A DNA stretch of 64,000 bases, taken from positions 1,155,737 through 1,219,736 of the forward strand of contig CBDCSM010000011.1 of NCBI GenBank assembly GCA_965221575.1. Direction: 5' to 3'. This DNA is from JAPPHA01 sp965221575. Its GTDB lineage: Bacteria > Pseudomonadota > Alphaproteobacteria > Rhodobacterales > Rhodobacteraceae. Shown here piece after piece: positions 8,529-17,492 of the stretch (its first letter is position 1; every line of letters begins with the position of its first letter). The notes beneath the pieces were generated by a model, which saw only the letters and a program-made list of their open reading frames with translations, made no database searches and was not told where the DNA came from. The position numbers were made by a program, and so were the translations under genes.

Positions 8529-9314
8529 ATGATCAAGTTTAACAACGCGTTTTGTCAATTCGATCACGGAAAAGGCATAATCGTCACACCCATTCGCCAC
8601 GTCGATCTCGAAATCAGCGATGGTGAATTCGTTTGTCTCCTTGGCCGGTCCGGTCATGGCAAGTCTACGCTGGTCCGTGCGCTGGCCGGACTTCAGGCGC
8701 TGACTGATGGCTCGATCACTGTCAGAGGTGAGGAGGTCATGGGGCCAGGTCGCGACCGCGGCATGGTTTTTCAAGAAGATACGGTATTCCCTTGGCTGAC
8801 CGTCCGCCAAAACGTCGAATTCGGCATGCGAGCACAAGGGGTTCCTGCGAAGGATAGGTGGCAGACCGCTAAACAATGGATCGAAGAAGTCGGTCTGGCG
8901 GGTTTCGAGAACAGTTGGCCGAACCAGATGTCCGGCGGTATGAGAAAAAGGGTGGCGATCGCCAATGTTTTTGCCAACGGATCACCGATACTCTTGATGG
9001 ATGAACCGTTCGGTCCGCTCGATTATATCACGCGGCGTGAGTTGCAGGGGCTCATCTCGAAACTGTGGGAAGAAACCGGCAGAACGATTATCTTCATCAC
9101 TCATGATGTCGAGGAAGCGCTTATTCTCGCCCAACGCATTCTCGTTGTGCAAGGCGGCCGCATCAGCGAAGACATCAAGGTCGATCTGCCGTATCCAAGA
9201 GACGAAGTGGTGCGCGCCTGTCCCGAAGCTGTTCAAATCTCTCGGCGCATTTTTGCATCGCTCGAACTTAGCGAGGGCAGCTTGTTCAAGGCGAGGCAGG
9301 GAGATGACGCGTGA
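8529..9314 (+). CDS. ABC transporter ATP-binding protein, NitT/TauT type
   Basis: A 261-residue ATPase. Walker A GRSGHGKST (39-47), signature MSGGM (134-138), Walker B ILLMDEPFG (154-161) and the H-loop His192 are all present, so it should be active. The Walker A has His at the usual Ser/Cys/Ala position, which is a common variation. The ATG at 8529 is preferred over an open frame that begins inside the preceding permease, because family similarity begins at MIKFNN. The stop overlaps the GTG start of the next permease. Confidence 0.9.
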   Translation: MIKFNNAFCQFDHGKGIIVTPIRHVDLEISDGEFVCLLGRSGHGKSTLVRALAGLQALTDGSITVRGEEVMGPGRDRGMVFQEDTVFPWLTVRQNVEFGMRAQGVPAKDRWQTAKQWIEEVGLAGFENSWPNQMSGGMRKRVAIANVFANGSPILLMDEPFGPLDYITRRELQGLISKLWEETGRTIIFITHDVEEALILAQRILVVQGGRISEDIKVDLPYPRDEVVRACPEAVQISRRIFASLELSEGSLFKARQGDDA

Positions 9315-10156
9315 AGGATCGCATCCGACACTGGATCGACGATAACTGGGTCAGTTTGCTGACGGTCGCCGTACTGCTGACGATTTGGGAAATTATCTCT
9401 CATTCTGTTCCGAAGAGTCCGTTGCAGGACGCGCCGATCGTACCGCCTTGGGAGTATGTATTTGGCAAGGCATTTGTCGGGCTTTCAGATTACTGGAAAT
9501 GGGACATATTGGCTCCAGTTCCCGAGCGAGGAGGGGCGCAAACAATCCTTGGCGCCACGCTTGCGCTCACTCTGCACACGTCCATCACGCTCTTCAGGGT
9601 CATGGCCGGGTTGGTAATAGGCTGCATTGTCGGTACGGGGCTGGGCTTGATGATTTCCTGCTCACGACGCGTCAGCGCGTCAGCTTCCTTGCCACTGCAT
9701 TTCCTTCGAATGACCCCGTTGTTGGCGATGATCCCGTTGTTTCAATTCTGGTTCGGAGCGACAAACCTCACGGCCATCATTTACGTAGCTTACGGTGTGG
9801 GGGTGGCGTTCCTCGCGGGAACGATCAATGCCGTTTCCAACGTGCCCTCTGTCTACGTGGACTTTGCCAGAACGCAAGGATTGAATCTGCTCGGCACCTA
9901 TGGACGGGTGGTCGTGCCCGCAATCATACCGGAATTGTTCTCCACGGCGTATTTGAGTATCGGAATTGCCTGGGCGGCTGTCATTGGCGCAGAGTTCATC
10001 GGCGTGAACAGCGGTTTGGGAAGAATTGTCATTTGGGCAAATTTTTTCAGCAATACGGGACGAATGGTGTTGGCTGCATGTGTCATAGTCCTGTTTTCAG
10101 GCGTAACGATTGCGCTGGTGAGGAAATTGCAAAACAGGGCATTGATGTGGGCATGA
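9311..10156 (+). CDS. ABC transporter permease, NitT/TauT type (second)
   Basis: A 281-residue membrane permease with about six predicted segments and an EAA-like loop (DFARTQGLNLLGTYGRVVVPAIIPELF). It starts with GTG, overlapping the ATPase stop by four bases (GTGA). It is not a duplicate of the first permease but a distinct subunit. A long periplasmic-type segment after the first membrane helix (about residues 30-75, rich in Pro and Trp) is unusual compared with the first permease. Confidence 0.88.
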   Translation: MKDRIRHWIDDNWVSLLTVAVLLTIWEIISHSVPKSPLQDAPIVPPWEYVFGKAFVGLSDYWKWDILAPVPERGGAQTILGATLALTLHTSITLFRVMAGLVIGCIVGTGLGLMISCSRRVSASASLPLHFLRMTPLLAMIPLFQFWFGATNLTAIIYVAYGVGVAFLAGTINAVSNVPSVYVDFARTQGLNLLGTYGRVVVPAIIPELFSTAYLSIGIAWAAVIGAEFIGVNSGLGRIVIWANFFSNTGRMVLAACVIVLFSGVTIALVRKLQNRALMWA

Positions 10157-10211
10157 GCAGTTTTTCTTGAGGGTCATGGCTCTCATTTTCGTTTGACGGG
10201 ACGATCTCATA

Positions 10212-11303
10212 GTGCGCGAACTTCAAAACAAGAACGGACGAATTGTGACCCTCAAGGAGGTTGCACACGCCGCAGAAGTTTCCGTCAGCACAGTTTCGCG
10301 GGCGCTGTCAGGGACCGGTCTTGTCAACAGCAAGACCGAAGCGCGAATTCAGAAAGCTGCTGAGAAGCTCGGCTATCGCAAAAATACACTGGCGCGCGGC
10401 CTGGCGACGAGATCTTCGAGGCTGATCGGACTCGTTCTTCACAATCTGGTGAATGCTTCATTCAACGTGATCGCCGAAATGGCTCAGGCGCGCCTCCGCC
10501 ATTTCAACTATCAGATGATCCTTTGCGTTAGTGGTGACGACCCGGAGGTTGAAGCCTCGTTCATCGATACACTGTTTGACCATCGAATCGATGGGTTGCT
10601 CATTACGCCGACTGGAAAAAACGGAGCCAAGCTGGAAGAACTCAGAAATGCTGGCGTTCCCTTGGTGACCATAATGCGGCATCAACCGGACCTGATCTCG
10701 GATGCGGTCCTGCCTGACGACATGGATGGTGCCTACAAGGGAACAGGTTACCTGATATCGCAGGGTCACCGGCGGATCGGCCTGATTGTCGGTCCACAAG
10801 AGACCACTTCCGGCCGGGAGCGATTGGCAGGTTACTTGCGCGCGCTGCGCGAAAACGGGATTGATGTGAATGCCGATCTCATTCGGCAAGTACCCTACAA
10901 GCCTGAGTATGGCAGAAGAGCCGGAGAGGAATTATTGAATTCGGCGGAATTACCATCCGCAATTTTCGCAGCTAATCACGAAGGATCATTTGGCGTCATG
11001 CAAGCGCTGGCTGACCGCAAGTTGCACATCCCGAACGACATAAGTCTCCTCTGCTACGAAGATGCTCCCTGGTATCGTTGGAACAGGCCCGGAATCAGCG
11101 TGGTAAACGTCGGTGCCGAATCCATGGCGACATTGGCGGTGGATCGCCTGGTCGAACATTTGGGGGTAAGAAACCATCCAACAATTCCACATCAAGTTGG
11201 CCAGGAGTTTCGGATTGGGGCCAACCTTGAACTCCGCGAGTCGATTGCCTCGCAGTCTGCCACCAAGAGACATGGAATGTACCGCTACAGCAGCAGCGCT
11301 TGA
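10212..11303 (+). CDS. LacI family transcriptional regulator
   Basis: A 363-residue repressor-type protein. The N-terminal helix-turn-helix reads VTLKEVAHAAEVSVSTVSRAL (about 12-32), followed by the hinge helix NTLARGLATRSS and a periplasmic-binding-like sensor domain (SRLIGLVLHNLVNASFN onward). It starts with GTG, 55 bases after the second permease gene, and is probably co-transcribed with the importer. The two operator-like 16-mers at 5876 and 6285 fit its expected binding site, so it most likely represses both the importer and the divergent oxidative operon until an inducer is imported. The inducer is unknown. Confidence 0.92.
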   Translation: MRELQNKNGRIVTLKEVAHAAEVSVSTVSRALSGTGLVNSKTEARIQKAAEKLGYRKNTLARGLATRSSRLIGLVLHNLVNASFNVIAEMAQARLRHFNYQMILCVSGDDPEVEASFIDTLFDHRIDGLLITPTGKNGAKLEELRNAGVPLVTIMRHQPDLISDAVLPDDMDGAYKGTGYLISQGHRRIGLIVGPQETTSGRERLAGYLRALRENGIDVNADLIRQVPYKPEYGRRAGEELLNSAELPSAIFAANHEGSFGVMQALADRKLHIPNDISLLCYEDAPWYRWNRPGISVVNVGAESMATLAVDRLVEHLGVRNHPTIPHQVGQEFRIGANLELRESIASQSATKRHGMYRYSSSA

Positions 11304-11546
11304 ACGTGTCCTCAGAAACTTTACTTGTAAAAGTTGTCCCAAACCCGCATCCATCACCACAAGGCGCGCATGGGGCCAGGTTTTGTCGTATTTTTAAATG
11401 ACAACAACACCTTACAAAGCCACGAGGAAATAGGGGTATCCCCTCGGGAATTGGATCTGGCCTGAAAGGCCTTTTCCGGCACTCTTTGACGCCATGGTTA
11501 ACGCGAACGGTCGAAACTGCTGGCGCGCTGGTTTGGTTGTAAAATG

Positions 11547-12107
11547 TCACTTATTTGCGCGTTGCCTGATGAGGTCTGCAGGCCTCGGCACGTCGGGAGC
11601 ACCGGCAAATTCAAGCCGGTTCCCGAGATAGTCCCAGAATGACAGGCCAAGCATTTTACGGGTGTCCTTCCCTAAGGTATAGGCATAGGCATCGCGTGCG
11701 GCCCGCCCGACCTGGCATCGGTATTGCGCGACAATCAGGATGAGAACTCGTATCCGGGCACTCGTTTGCCAGTCGCTCCGACCTACGCCCGGAAGGCGCA
11801 CAAGGACACGGCCAAACGCGTCGGGATTGAAGCTGTTGAAGAGGTCGGAGACGGCATCGTGGCTCGGAATGCCGTGACTCAGTGTCATCAACTGACGCGG
11901 GAAATCCTCCACGATCATGCCGTATTCGGCCATGTCGGTGCAGGTTTCCCTTCCCGAGAGGTCACCCGGGAGGGCGATGATGAGCATTTCGTGAAAGTCG
12001 TGACGGGTGGCGTTGCTGCGACGGTGGTCGGTATTCTCACCAAAAATGGGAAAATCCCGCATGGGTCTGCCTCGTGACGTGATTTTTTTGGCTGTGGGTA
12101 GGAACAT
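11547..12107 (-). pseudogene. ISAs1-family transposase remnant
   Basis: A 186-codon frame whose first two thirds match the N-terminal domain of ISAs1 transposases: FGENTDHRRSNATRHDFHEML, then LSGRETCTDMAEYG and LMTLSHGIPSHDAVSDLFN. The DDE catalytic domain that should follow is absent. Instead the frame continues into an unrelated tail (FWDYLGNRLEF and on) that I cannot assign. It is therefore a deleted or fused relic, not a working transposase. The 243 bases before it (11304-11546) show nothing recognisable. Confidence 0.7.
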
Positions 12108-12168
12108 TCACGGACCTGGAAATCGAAAATTTGAAAAGCGATACGCTTCGTTGTCCCGGCATCGAATA

Positions 12169-12197
12169 TTGATCCGCTAAAATTTATAAATTATAAA
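12169..12197 (+). promoter_or_regulatory. predicted sigma70-type promoter of BMP importer operon
   Basis: TTGATC (12169-12174), a 17-base spacer and TATAAA (12192-12197). The box ATAAATTATAA (12186-12196) covers the upstream edge and most of the -10 element. The same 11-mer sits at the identical offset in the promoter of the molybdenum hydroxylase operon at 17430. The leader to the start codon is about 135 bases. Confidence 0.6.
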
Positions 12198-12252
12198 AAA
12201 TCGTGGCATTGCCTGCGTGCCCTTGCCCAGCCCTGGCATCAGGCCATGTCCA

Positions 12253-12288
12253 GCCCCTTTCCGCAAATGAATGAATTCGGAAAGGGGC
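12253..12288 (+). promoter_or_regulatory. leader hairpin upstream of BMP binding protein
   Basis: A perfect 11-base stem, GCCCCTTTCCG (12253-12263) with CGGAAAGGGGC (12278-12288), and a 14-base loop, in the 5' leader about 50 bases before the start codon. No T-tract follows, so it is not a standard intrinsic terminator. It could stabilise the mRNA or be part of a control element. Confidence 0.5.
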
Positions 12289-12338
12289 GGCAAACTGGTG
12301 CTTCTGCCGGAAAAAAGTATCGTCGAAGGGAGGATTCA

Positions 12339-13379
12339 ATGATGACTATCAAGTCTGTCTTGCGATGGGTTGCAGGAATCGTGTGTATGTCGCTGCTGGT
12401 CGTATCGCAATTCGGCGACGCCACCGCTGCGGACAAACCGGAACAGGTCAGCATTGCCCTGATGTATTCCGTCGGTCCCGAAGGTGTCTGGGACAAGCTC
12501 GTCCAGGAAACTCTGGACGTGTTGGCCGCAGACAAGCCGCACGGTTTGACCATTACCTATGATGAACAGGATGCGGTCTACGGTGAACAGGCGGAAGCGG
12601 TCATGCGCCTGCTGGCCAAGTCGGGCAAGTACGACATCATACTCAGTGCGTCCGCCCACAGCGACCAGATCAAGAATCTTCAGTCCGTGTATCCGGAGAT
12701 CATGTGGGTTTCGCTCGGAAGCGGCAATTACAATGCCGGTGAAAACCACTACCTGGTCTACGCCCGGGTTCATGAAGCCGCATACCTGCTGGGAATCCTC
12801 GCCGCCGGAGTCTCGAAGACCGGCGTCATCGGTGCAGTCGGAAGCTTCCCTGCGGATGACATCAACGACCAGCTGCATGCCTTCCGCGCCGGGGCGCGAA
12901 CGGTCAATCCGGACGTCAAGATGAAGCTGACGTTCATCGAATCCTGGTATGACCCGCCCAAGGCGATCGAGGCAACCTATGCCCAGGCCGCGGCCGGCGC
13001 CGATGTCGTCTACCAGATGGCCGGGGAGGTTTTCGAAGCGTGCGAAAACAAGCAGATATTTTGCCTGAGCAAGTACAAGGACACGTCCAGCATGGCGCCG
13101 GACGTCGTGCTCAGCGGCACGCAGCTGCACTGGGAACCCGGCCTTCGCTGGATTCTTGACGAATGGTACACGCACAAGACGACCGGTCAGCCTTTTGCCG
13201 GAAACGAGGATCCCATGTGGTTCTCCATGGCCGAGGGAGGCAGCGACATTTCTCCCTACCACGGTTTGGCCGACATGGTTCCGGACGATCTCAAGCAACG
13301 TGTCGCCGACGCGAGGGCAGCCATTATTTCGGGAGAATTGGAAATCCCCGTGATCATAGATGTTCCCAAGCCCGACTGA
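12339..13379 (+). CDS. BMP family ABC transporter substrate-binding protein
   Basis: A 346-residue lipoprotein-like or secreted binding protein of the BMP (Med/PnrA) family, which typically binds purine nucleosides or related compounds. A signal peptide covers roughly residues 1-31 (hydrophobic core WVAGIVCMSLLVV, cleavage near ATAADKP). The Cys in the signal is not in a clear lipobox. Family features: ALMYSVGPEGVWDKL near the mature start and the DQIKNLQSVYPEIMWVSLGSG region. The ATG at 12339 follows GGGAGG at suitable spacing, so the longer open frame from 12246 is rejected. The ATPase and permeases follow in order, making a BMP-type importer. The ligand is probably a purine or nucleoside, given the neighbouring molybdenum hydroxylase (inference). 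Confidence 0.9.
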   Translation: MMTIKSVLRWVAGIVCMSLLVVSQFGDATAADKPEQVSIALMYSVGPEGVWDKLVQETLDVLAADKPHGLTITYDEQDAVYGEQAEAVMRLLAKSGKYDIILSASAHSDQIKNLQSVYPEIMWVSLGSGNYNAGENHYLVYARVHEAAYLLGILAAGVSKTGVIGAVGSFPADDINDQLHAFRAGARTVNPDVKMKLTFIESWYDPPKAIEATYAQAAAGADVVYQMAGEVFEACENKQIFCLSKYKDTSSMAPDVVLSGTQLHWEPGLRWILDEWYTHKTTGQPFAGNEDPMWFSMAEGGSDISPYHGLADMVPDDLKQRVADARAAIISGELEIPVIIDVPKPD

Positions 13380-13399
13380 ATTCATTTCAGACATAACTG

Positions 13400-13440
13400 T
13401 CGCGGCGAAGAGAACCGTTGGACGTATCTCTTCGCCGCGA
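13400..13440 (+). terminator. strong hairpin between binding-protein and ATPase genes
   Basis: Perfect 14-base stem TCGCGGCGAAGAGA / TCTCTTCGCCGCGA with a 13-base loop, 20 bases after the binding-protein stop. The sequence after it is T-containing but not a clean T-run. In ABC operons such hairpins usually protect the upstream mRNA or cause partial termination, giving more binding protein than ATPase and permease. That role is inferred. Confidence 0.65.
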
Positions 13441-13500
13441 CTTCCCATTCCCCAAGTTCACCGTTTGTCATAGTCTCGCACCTTGACGGAGGGTGACACG

Positions 13501-15045
13501 TTGAGCGCCGCCACGCACTTGAAGGTGGAAGGGATCACGAAGCGCTTCGGCGACGTGGTCGCCGTCGACTCTGCCTCATTTGACGTGCGCCGCGGCGAGA
13601 TCCACTGCCTGCTGGGAGAAAACGGGGCCGGCAAGTCAACGCTTTCGGAGTGCCTCTACGGTTTCTTCCGACCCGATGCCGGAACGATACATCTCGATGG
13701 AAAGGAGGTGTCCTACGCATCGCCGCGTGATGCGATATCCCGAGGGGTCGGAATAGTGCATCAGCACTTCGTTCTCGTTTCGACATTTTCGGTAATCGAG
13801 AACATCGTTCTCGGAACACATGCAACGGGCTGGTCGCTGGACCTAGCCGACGCCCGGAGGCGCCTGACGGAAATCTGTGACAGCTACGAGATCGAGGTCG
13901 ATTTCGACGCGGAGGTCTGGCAGCTGTCCGTGGGTGAACAGCAATGGGTTGAAATCCTCAAGGCCCTGTACCTAGGTGTCGAGTTGCTCATACTCGACGA
14001 ACCGACTGCGACATTGACGCCGCAGGAATCGGAAAAGCTGTTCCGCATCGTGCGCCGCATGACCGCAAACGGCCTCTCGGTCATCCTGATCACCCACAAG
14101 CTGAACGAAGTCATGTTGTCGGACAGGGTCACCGTGTTGCGTAAGGGACGAGTCGTCTCGACCCTCGAGACCGCCGGCACTTCAAAGACAGAGCTCACGA
14201 ACCTGATGGTCGGCCGGACCGTCATGTTCCGGTTGCAAAGGGAAAAACTCGAACACGGGGAAACGATCCTCGAAGCGCGGGGGATGAAGGTCAAGGATGA
14301 CAAGGGTCTTCCGGCGCTCAACGGGATTTCGTTCGACCTGCATGCAAACGAGATTCTCGGCATCGCCGGCGTTGCCGGCAACGGCCAGAAGGAACTGTTC
14401 GAAGCCCTGGTCGGCGCGCGCAGGATCGAGAACGGAGACGTCCGCCTGAACGGCGAGGACATTAACAACCTGTCACCGCGTTCGGCCATCGACCGGGGAA
14501 TCGGCTACATCCCCGATGACCGGTACGGCGCCGGTCTCGTCAGCGACTTCACCGTCGAGGAGAACATGATCCTCGGCCTGCAGAAGAAACCGGACTTCTC
14601 CCGACACACACTCCTCGATTATTCCAAGGTCGGGAAATTTGCCGCGAACGGTGTCGCCGATTTCGAGATTGTCACGCCGTCGACGAAGGCGAGAACAAGC
14701 ACGCTCTCCGGCGGCAATGCGCAGAAAATCATACTTGCGCGCGAGTTGTGGTCGAGTTCGTGCTGCCTTCTTGCCAACCAGCCGACCAGGGGACTGGACG
14801 TTGGCGTGATCGAGTATGTCCACGGATTGCTGCTCCAGAAACGCAAGGAAGGGTTTGCCATCCTCCTGGCGTCGGAAGAACTGGATGACATCATTGCATT
14901 GTCCGATCGGATCGGCGTGATGTTCAAGGGTGAGATCATGGGTATCTTCGATGCGGGCACGGTGACGCTGGAGCAACTCGGCCTGCTGATGGCCGGCCAG
15001 AGGATCCAGGTTTCCGATCGGCCGACAAATACCAACAGCGTTTAG
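13501..15045 (+). CDS. ABC transporter ATP-binding protein (two-domain, sugar/nucleoside type)
   Basis: A 514-residue duplicated ATPase of the RbsA/NupA type. Domain 1: GENGAGKST (39-47), LSVGEQQWVE signature, LLILDEPTATLTPQE Walker B. Domain 2: degenerate Walker A GVAGNGQKEL, signature LSGGNAQK, and LLANQPTRGLDVG in place of the usual Walker B. This one-active, one-degenerate arrangement is normal for the group. A TTG start at 13501 is chosen because GGAGGG ends eight bases upstream and family similarity starts at once. The alternative TTG at 13483 places the start upstream of that site. The next gene starts directly after its stop. Confidence 0.9.
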   Translation: MSAATHLKVEGITKRFGDVVAVDSASFDVRRGEIHCLLGENGAGKSTLSECLYGFFRPDAGTIHLDGKEVSYASPRDAISRGVGIVHQHFVLVSTFSVIENIVLGTHATGWSLDLADARRRLTEICDSYEIEVDFDAEVWQLSVGEQQWVEILKALYLGVELLILDEPTATLTPQESEKLFRIVRRMTANGLSVILITHKLNEVMLSDRVTVLRKGRVVSTLETAGTSKTELTNLMVGRTVMFRLQREKLEHGETILEARGMKVKDDKGLPALNGISFDLHANEILGIAGVAGNGQKELFEALVGARRIENGDVRLNGEDINNLSPRSAIDRGIGYIPDDRYGAGLVSDFTVEENMILGLQKKPDFSRHTLLDYSKVGKFAANGVADFEIVTPSTKARTSTLSGGNAQKIILARELWSSSCCLLANQPTRGLDVGVIEYVHGLLLQKRKEGFAILLASEELDDIIALSDRIGVMFKGEIMGIFDAGTVTLEQLGLLMAGQRIQVSDRPTNTNSV

Positions 15046-16107
15046 ATGAGGACGGCAATCAAGTTCGAAAAACGCCCGACCCATGGTTGGCTGGCTTCGG
15101 TTTTTTCCACATGCGTTGCCATCCTCCTGGCGCTCCTGGCGTCTTCCGTTCTTCTCTTGATCGTGGACGTGGACGTCTACGGAGCATTTCACGCCCTGGT
15201 ACTCGGCGCCTTCGGTGATTTTGATAGCATCTACGGAACCTGCGTGAAGGCCATTCCGCTCGCGTTTACCGGTCTTGCCACCGGGATCGCCTTTCGGGCG
15301 AGGATCTGGAACATCGGCCAGGAAGGCCAGGTGTTCGCGGGGGCGATGCTTGGTTACTGGCTGAGTTCGATTGTCGACTGGCCCGGCATTGTCTTCTTTC
15401 CTCTCCTCATCGTCGTCGGATTTGCAGGCGGGGCCACGCTGGGCGGGCTCGCGGGCGTCCTGAAAACCAGGTTCAGGGTCGACGAGATCGTCTCGACGGT
15501 AATGATGAACTACATCATCGTGTTCGTCCTGTCGTATCTCCTGACCAGCCGCCTGTGGATGGCGCCGGGCGAGTACTATCTCCAGACCGCACAGATACCG
15601 GAGGCGGAAAGAATTCCGGTCCTGGTGGAAGGCACGAAGCTGACACTGGCGTTCCCGTTGGCAATCGCGGCCGTTCTTGCCGTTCACATCCTACTTTCAC
15701 GGACCACGTTCGGGTACGAGTTGCGCGCCTTCGGTTCGAACCCGAACGCCGCCCGTTTCAAGGGAACCGATCCCAAGCGCATGCTGGTGACGGTTCTGTT
15801 CGTTTCCGGAGGCCTCGCGGGCCTGGGAGGAGTGACCCAGACATTTGGCGTGGACTTCAGGATCAGCCAGGCATTCCTTCTGGGATTGGGATCGACCGGG
15901 ATCATCGTTGGCGTCATTGCCGGATTGCGCCCCCTGGGAATCGGCGTGGCGGCAATCCTGTTCGGCGGAATGGCCCAGGGCGGACTCTTCATGCAGGTCA
16001 TTGCGGACGTGTCATCTGCGGTCGTGGCGGCCATGCAGGCGATCATCCTGATCTTTTTCCTGTGTTCTTCCGTCCTGTCCCGCTACCGCCTGGTCTGGAA
16101 ACACTGA
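15046..16107 (+). CDS. ABC transporter permease, BMP/nucleoside type (NupB-like)
   Basis: A 353-residue membrane protein of the branched-chain/ribose permease superfamily, BMP subgroup. About eight to ten hydrophobic segments are seen, including VFSTCVAILLALLASSVLLL near the N-terminus. The conserved subgroup motifs FRARIWNIGQEGQ and GSNPNAARFKG are present. The ATG follows the ATPase stop with no gap. It should pair with the 313-residue permease downstream, the standard two-permease arrangement of nucleoside importers. Confidence 0.9.
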   Translation: MRTAIKFEKRPTHGWLASVFSTCVAILLALLASSVLLLIVDVDVYGAFHALVLGAFGDFDSIYGTCVKAIPLAFTGLATGIAFRARIWNIGQEGQVFAGAMLGYWLSSIVDWPGIVFFPLLIVVGFAGGATLGGLAGVLKTRFRVDEIVSTVMMNYIIVFVLSYLLTSRLWMAPGEYYLQTAQIPEAERIPVLVEGTKLTLAFPLAIAAVLAVHILLSRTTFGYELRAFGSNPNAARFKGTDPKRMLVTVLFVSGGLAGLGGVTQTFGVDFRISQAFLLGLGSTGIIVGVIAGLRPLGIGVAAILFGGMAQGGLFMQVIADVSSAVVAAMQAIILIFFLCSSVLSRYRLVWKH

Positions 16108-16108
16108 C

Positions 16109-17050
16109 ATGTTCGACATTTTCCAGGAAGCCATTGTCATTTCGATGCTGGCCGCGACGCTCAGGATCGCGACACCTTTGCTCCTGGCATCGATCGGCGA
16201 ACTCGTCGTTCAGCGTACCGGCATCTGGAACCTGGGCGTCGAGGGCACGATGCTCATGGCGACGTATGTCGCCTATACGACGGCACTCGCGTCGGATTCT
16301 CTCTTGCTCGGTGTCCTCGCCGCCATCGTAGCAGGCATCTGCATGAACATGGTCATGGCGCTCGCGGCCACGACATTCAAGATCAACCAGTTCGTAACCG
16401 GACTGGGATTGAACCTGTTCGCCGCGGGAACGACACTGTTCCTGTATCGCGAGGCCCTGACCCTGTATGGCTCCGGAAATGTCCCGACGATCGATCCTTT
16501 CGACAGCCTCGACATTCCGCTGCTGTCAGAACTGCCGTATCTCGGGACGATCCTGTTTTCGCAGCAGTTCCTGACTTATTTTGCATTCATGATGGTGCCG
16601 GTGATCTGGTTTTTCCTCTACCGGACCCGGTACGGCCTGGAGATTCGCAGCCTGGGCGAAAACCCCAAGGCACTCGATACCAAGGGATTGAGCGTCTCCG
16701 CCAGGCAATACTCAGCCCTGGCATTCGGAGGAGCGATGACGGGACTGGCCGGCGCTTTCCTGGTCCTGGCCCTGACCGATCGTTTCGTTCCCGGCATGAC
16801 CGGCGGACGAGGATGGCTGGCCGTGGTCATCATCATTGCCGGAAACTGGAAACCGGTTCCGATCATGTTCGCGGTCCTGGTGTTTGCGTTTCTCGAGGCG
16901 TTCCAGTTGCAGGCACAGGGCATTGGAGTGCAGATACCGTACCAGGTCTTGCTGGCGCTTCCTTACGTCGTCGCGATCATCGCGATGATGGGCTTTCGAA
17001 TGAGATCCGAACAGCCGGAACACCTGGGGGTCCCCTATCATCGTGAATGA
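16109..17050 (+). CDS. ABC transporter permease, BMP/nucleoside type (NupC-like)
   Basis: A 313-residue membrane permease, second of the pair. Motifs RTGIWNLGVEGTMLM near residue 37 and RSLGENPKALDTKGLSV, and about eight hydrophobic segments, place it in the same subgroup as its neighbour. The start lies one base after the stop of the first permease. It is the last gene of the importer operon. The next transcription unit has its own promoter about 380 bases downstream. Confidence 0.9.
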   Translation: MFDIFQEAIVISMLAATLRIATPLLLASIGELVVQRTGIWNLGVEGTMLMATYVAYTTALASDSLLLGVLAAIVAGICMNMVMALAATTFKINQFVTGLGLNLFAAGTTLFLYREALTLYGSGNVPTIDPFDSLDIPLLSELPYLGTILFSQQFLTYFAFMMVPVIWFFLYRTRYGLEIRSLGENPKALDTKGLSVSARQYSALAFGGAMTGLAGAFLVLALTDRFVPGMTGGRGWLAVVIIIAGNWKPVPIMFAVLVFAFLEAFQLQAQGIGVQIPYQVLLALPYVVAIIAMMGFRMRSEQPEHLGVPYHRE

Positions 17051-17492
17051 GATACCGGGAATGCCAGTGACCAATCCTTGATCCCTGAACACAATCGACC
17101 GATCCGAACAATGCTTCGTGCAAGACGGGGTTTCCCCGATCCCCGGGGTCGCGCATTCACGATCCGGGACGGTGACGCCGGATGGTCCCCCGTATCGGGA
17201 TTTATAACCCGTACGAGGTGTCTCGAGGATCGGGCCGCCCTACCCGACTCAGCCTCGATGCCTCTCGTCGTGGATGATCCGGATCGGTGCGCAAGACGGG
17301 GCGGCAGACGTTCACCCCGGAATTGATCGCCGTTCCTCGTCAAAGCCTGTTCGAGGAAAGCCGGAGTGTCCGCCTCCTGCAACCATGCCGGCCGTGCACC
17401 CGGGAACGGCAACCGGGCTGGCGAATAGCTTGTGAGGCCGATCGCCATAAATTATAATTTATGCGCATTGGATCACTGAAAAGCCGGTTTGC
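17051..17492. other. intergenic region before molybdenum hydroxylase operon
   Basis: 442 bases. The first 370 show no convincing gene; the minus-strand open frame here is Pro/Arg-rich with no family resemblance. The 3' end holds the promoter and palindrome described at 17430-17463. Confidence 0.6.
17430..17463 (+). promoter_or_regulatory. promoter with perfect 18-base palindrome, molybdenum hydroxylase operon
   Basis: TTGTGA (17430-17435), a 17-base spacer and a consensus TATAAT (17453-17458). The perfect palindrome CATAAATTATAATTTATG (17446-17463) overlaps the -10 element. Its left arm ATAAATTATAA equals the box over the -10 of the BMP importer promoter at 12186. This is a good candidate operator for a dimeric regulator. 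The start codon is 30 bases downstream of the palindrome. Confidence 0.68.

Noticed and set aside
12336..13448. 370-codon minus-strand frame
   Set aside because: Fully antisense to the BMP binding-protein gene; no motifs.
14473..15687. 404-codon minus-strand frame
   Set aside because: Antisense to ATPase and permease genes with strong motifs; GC-rich shadow.
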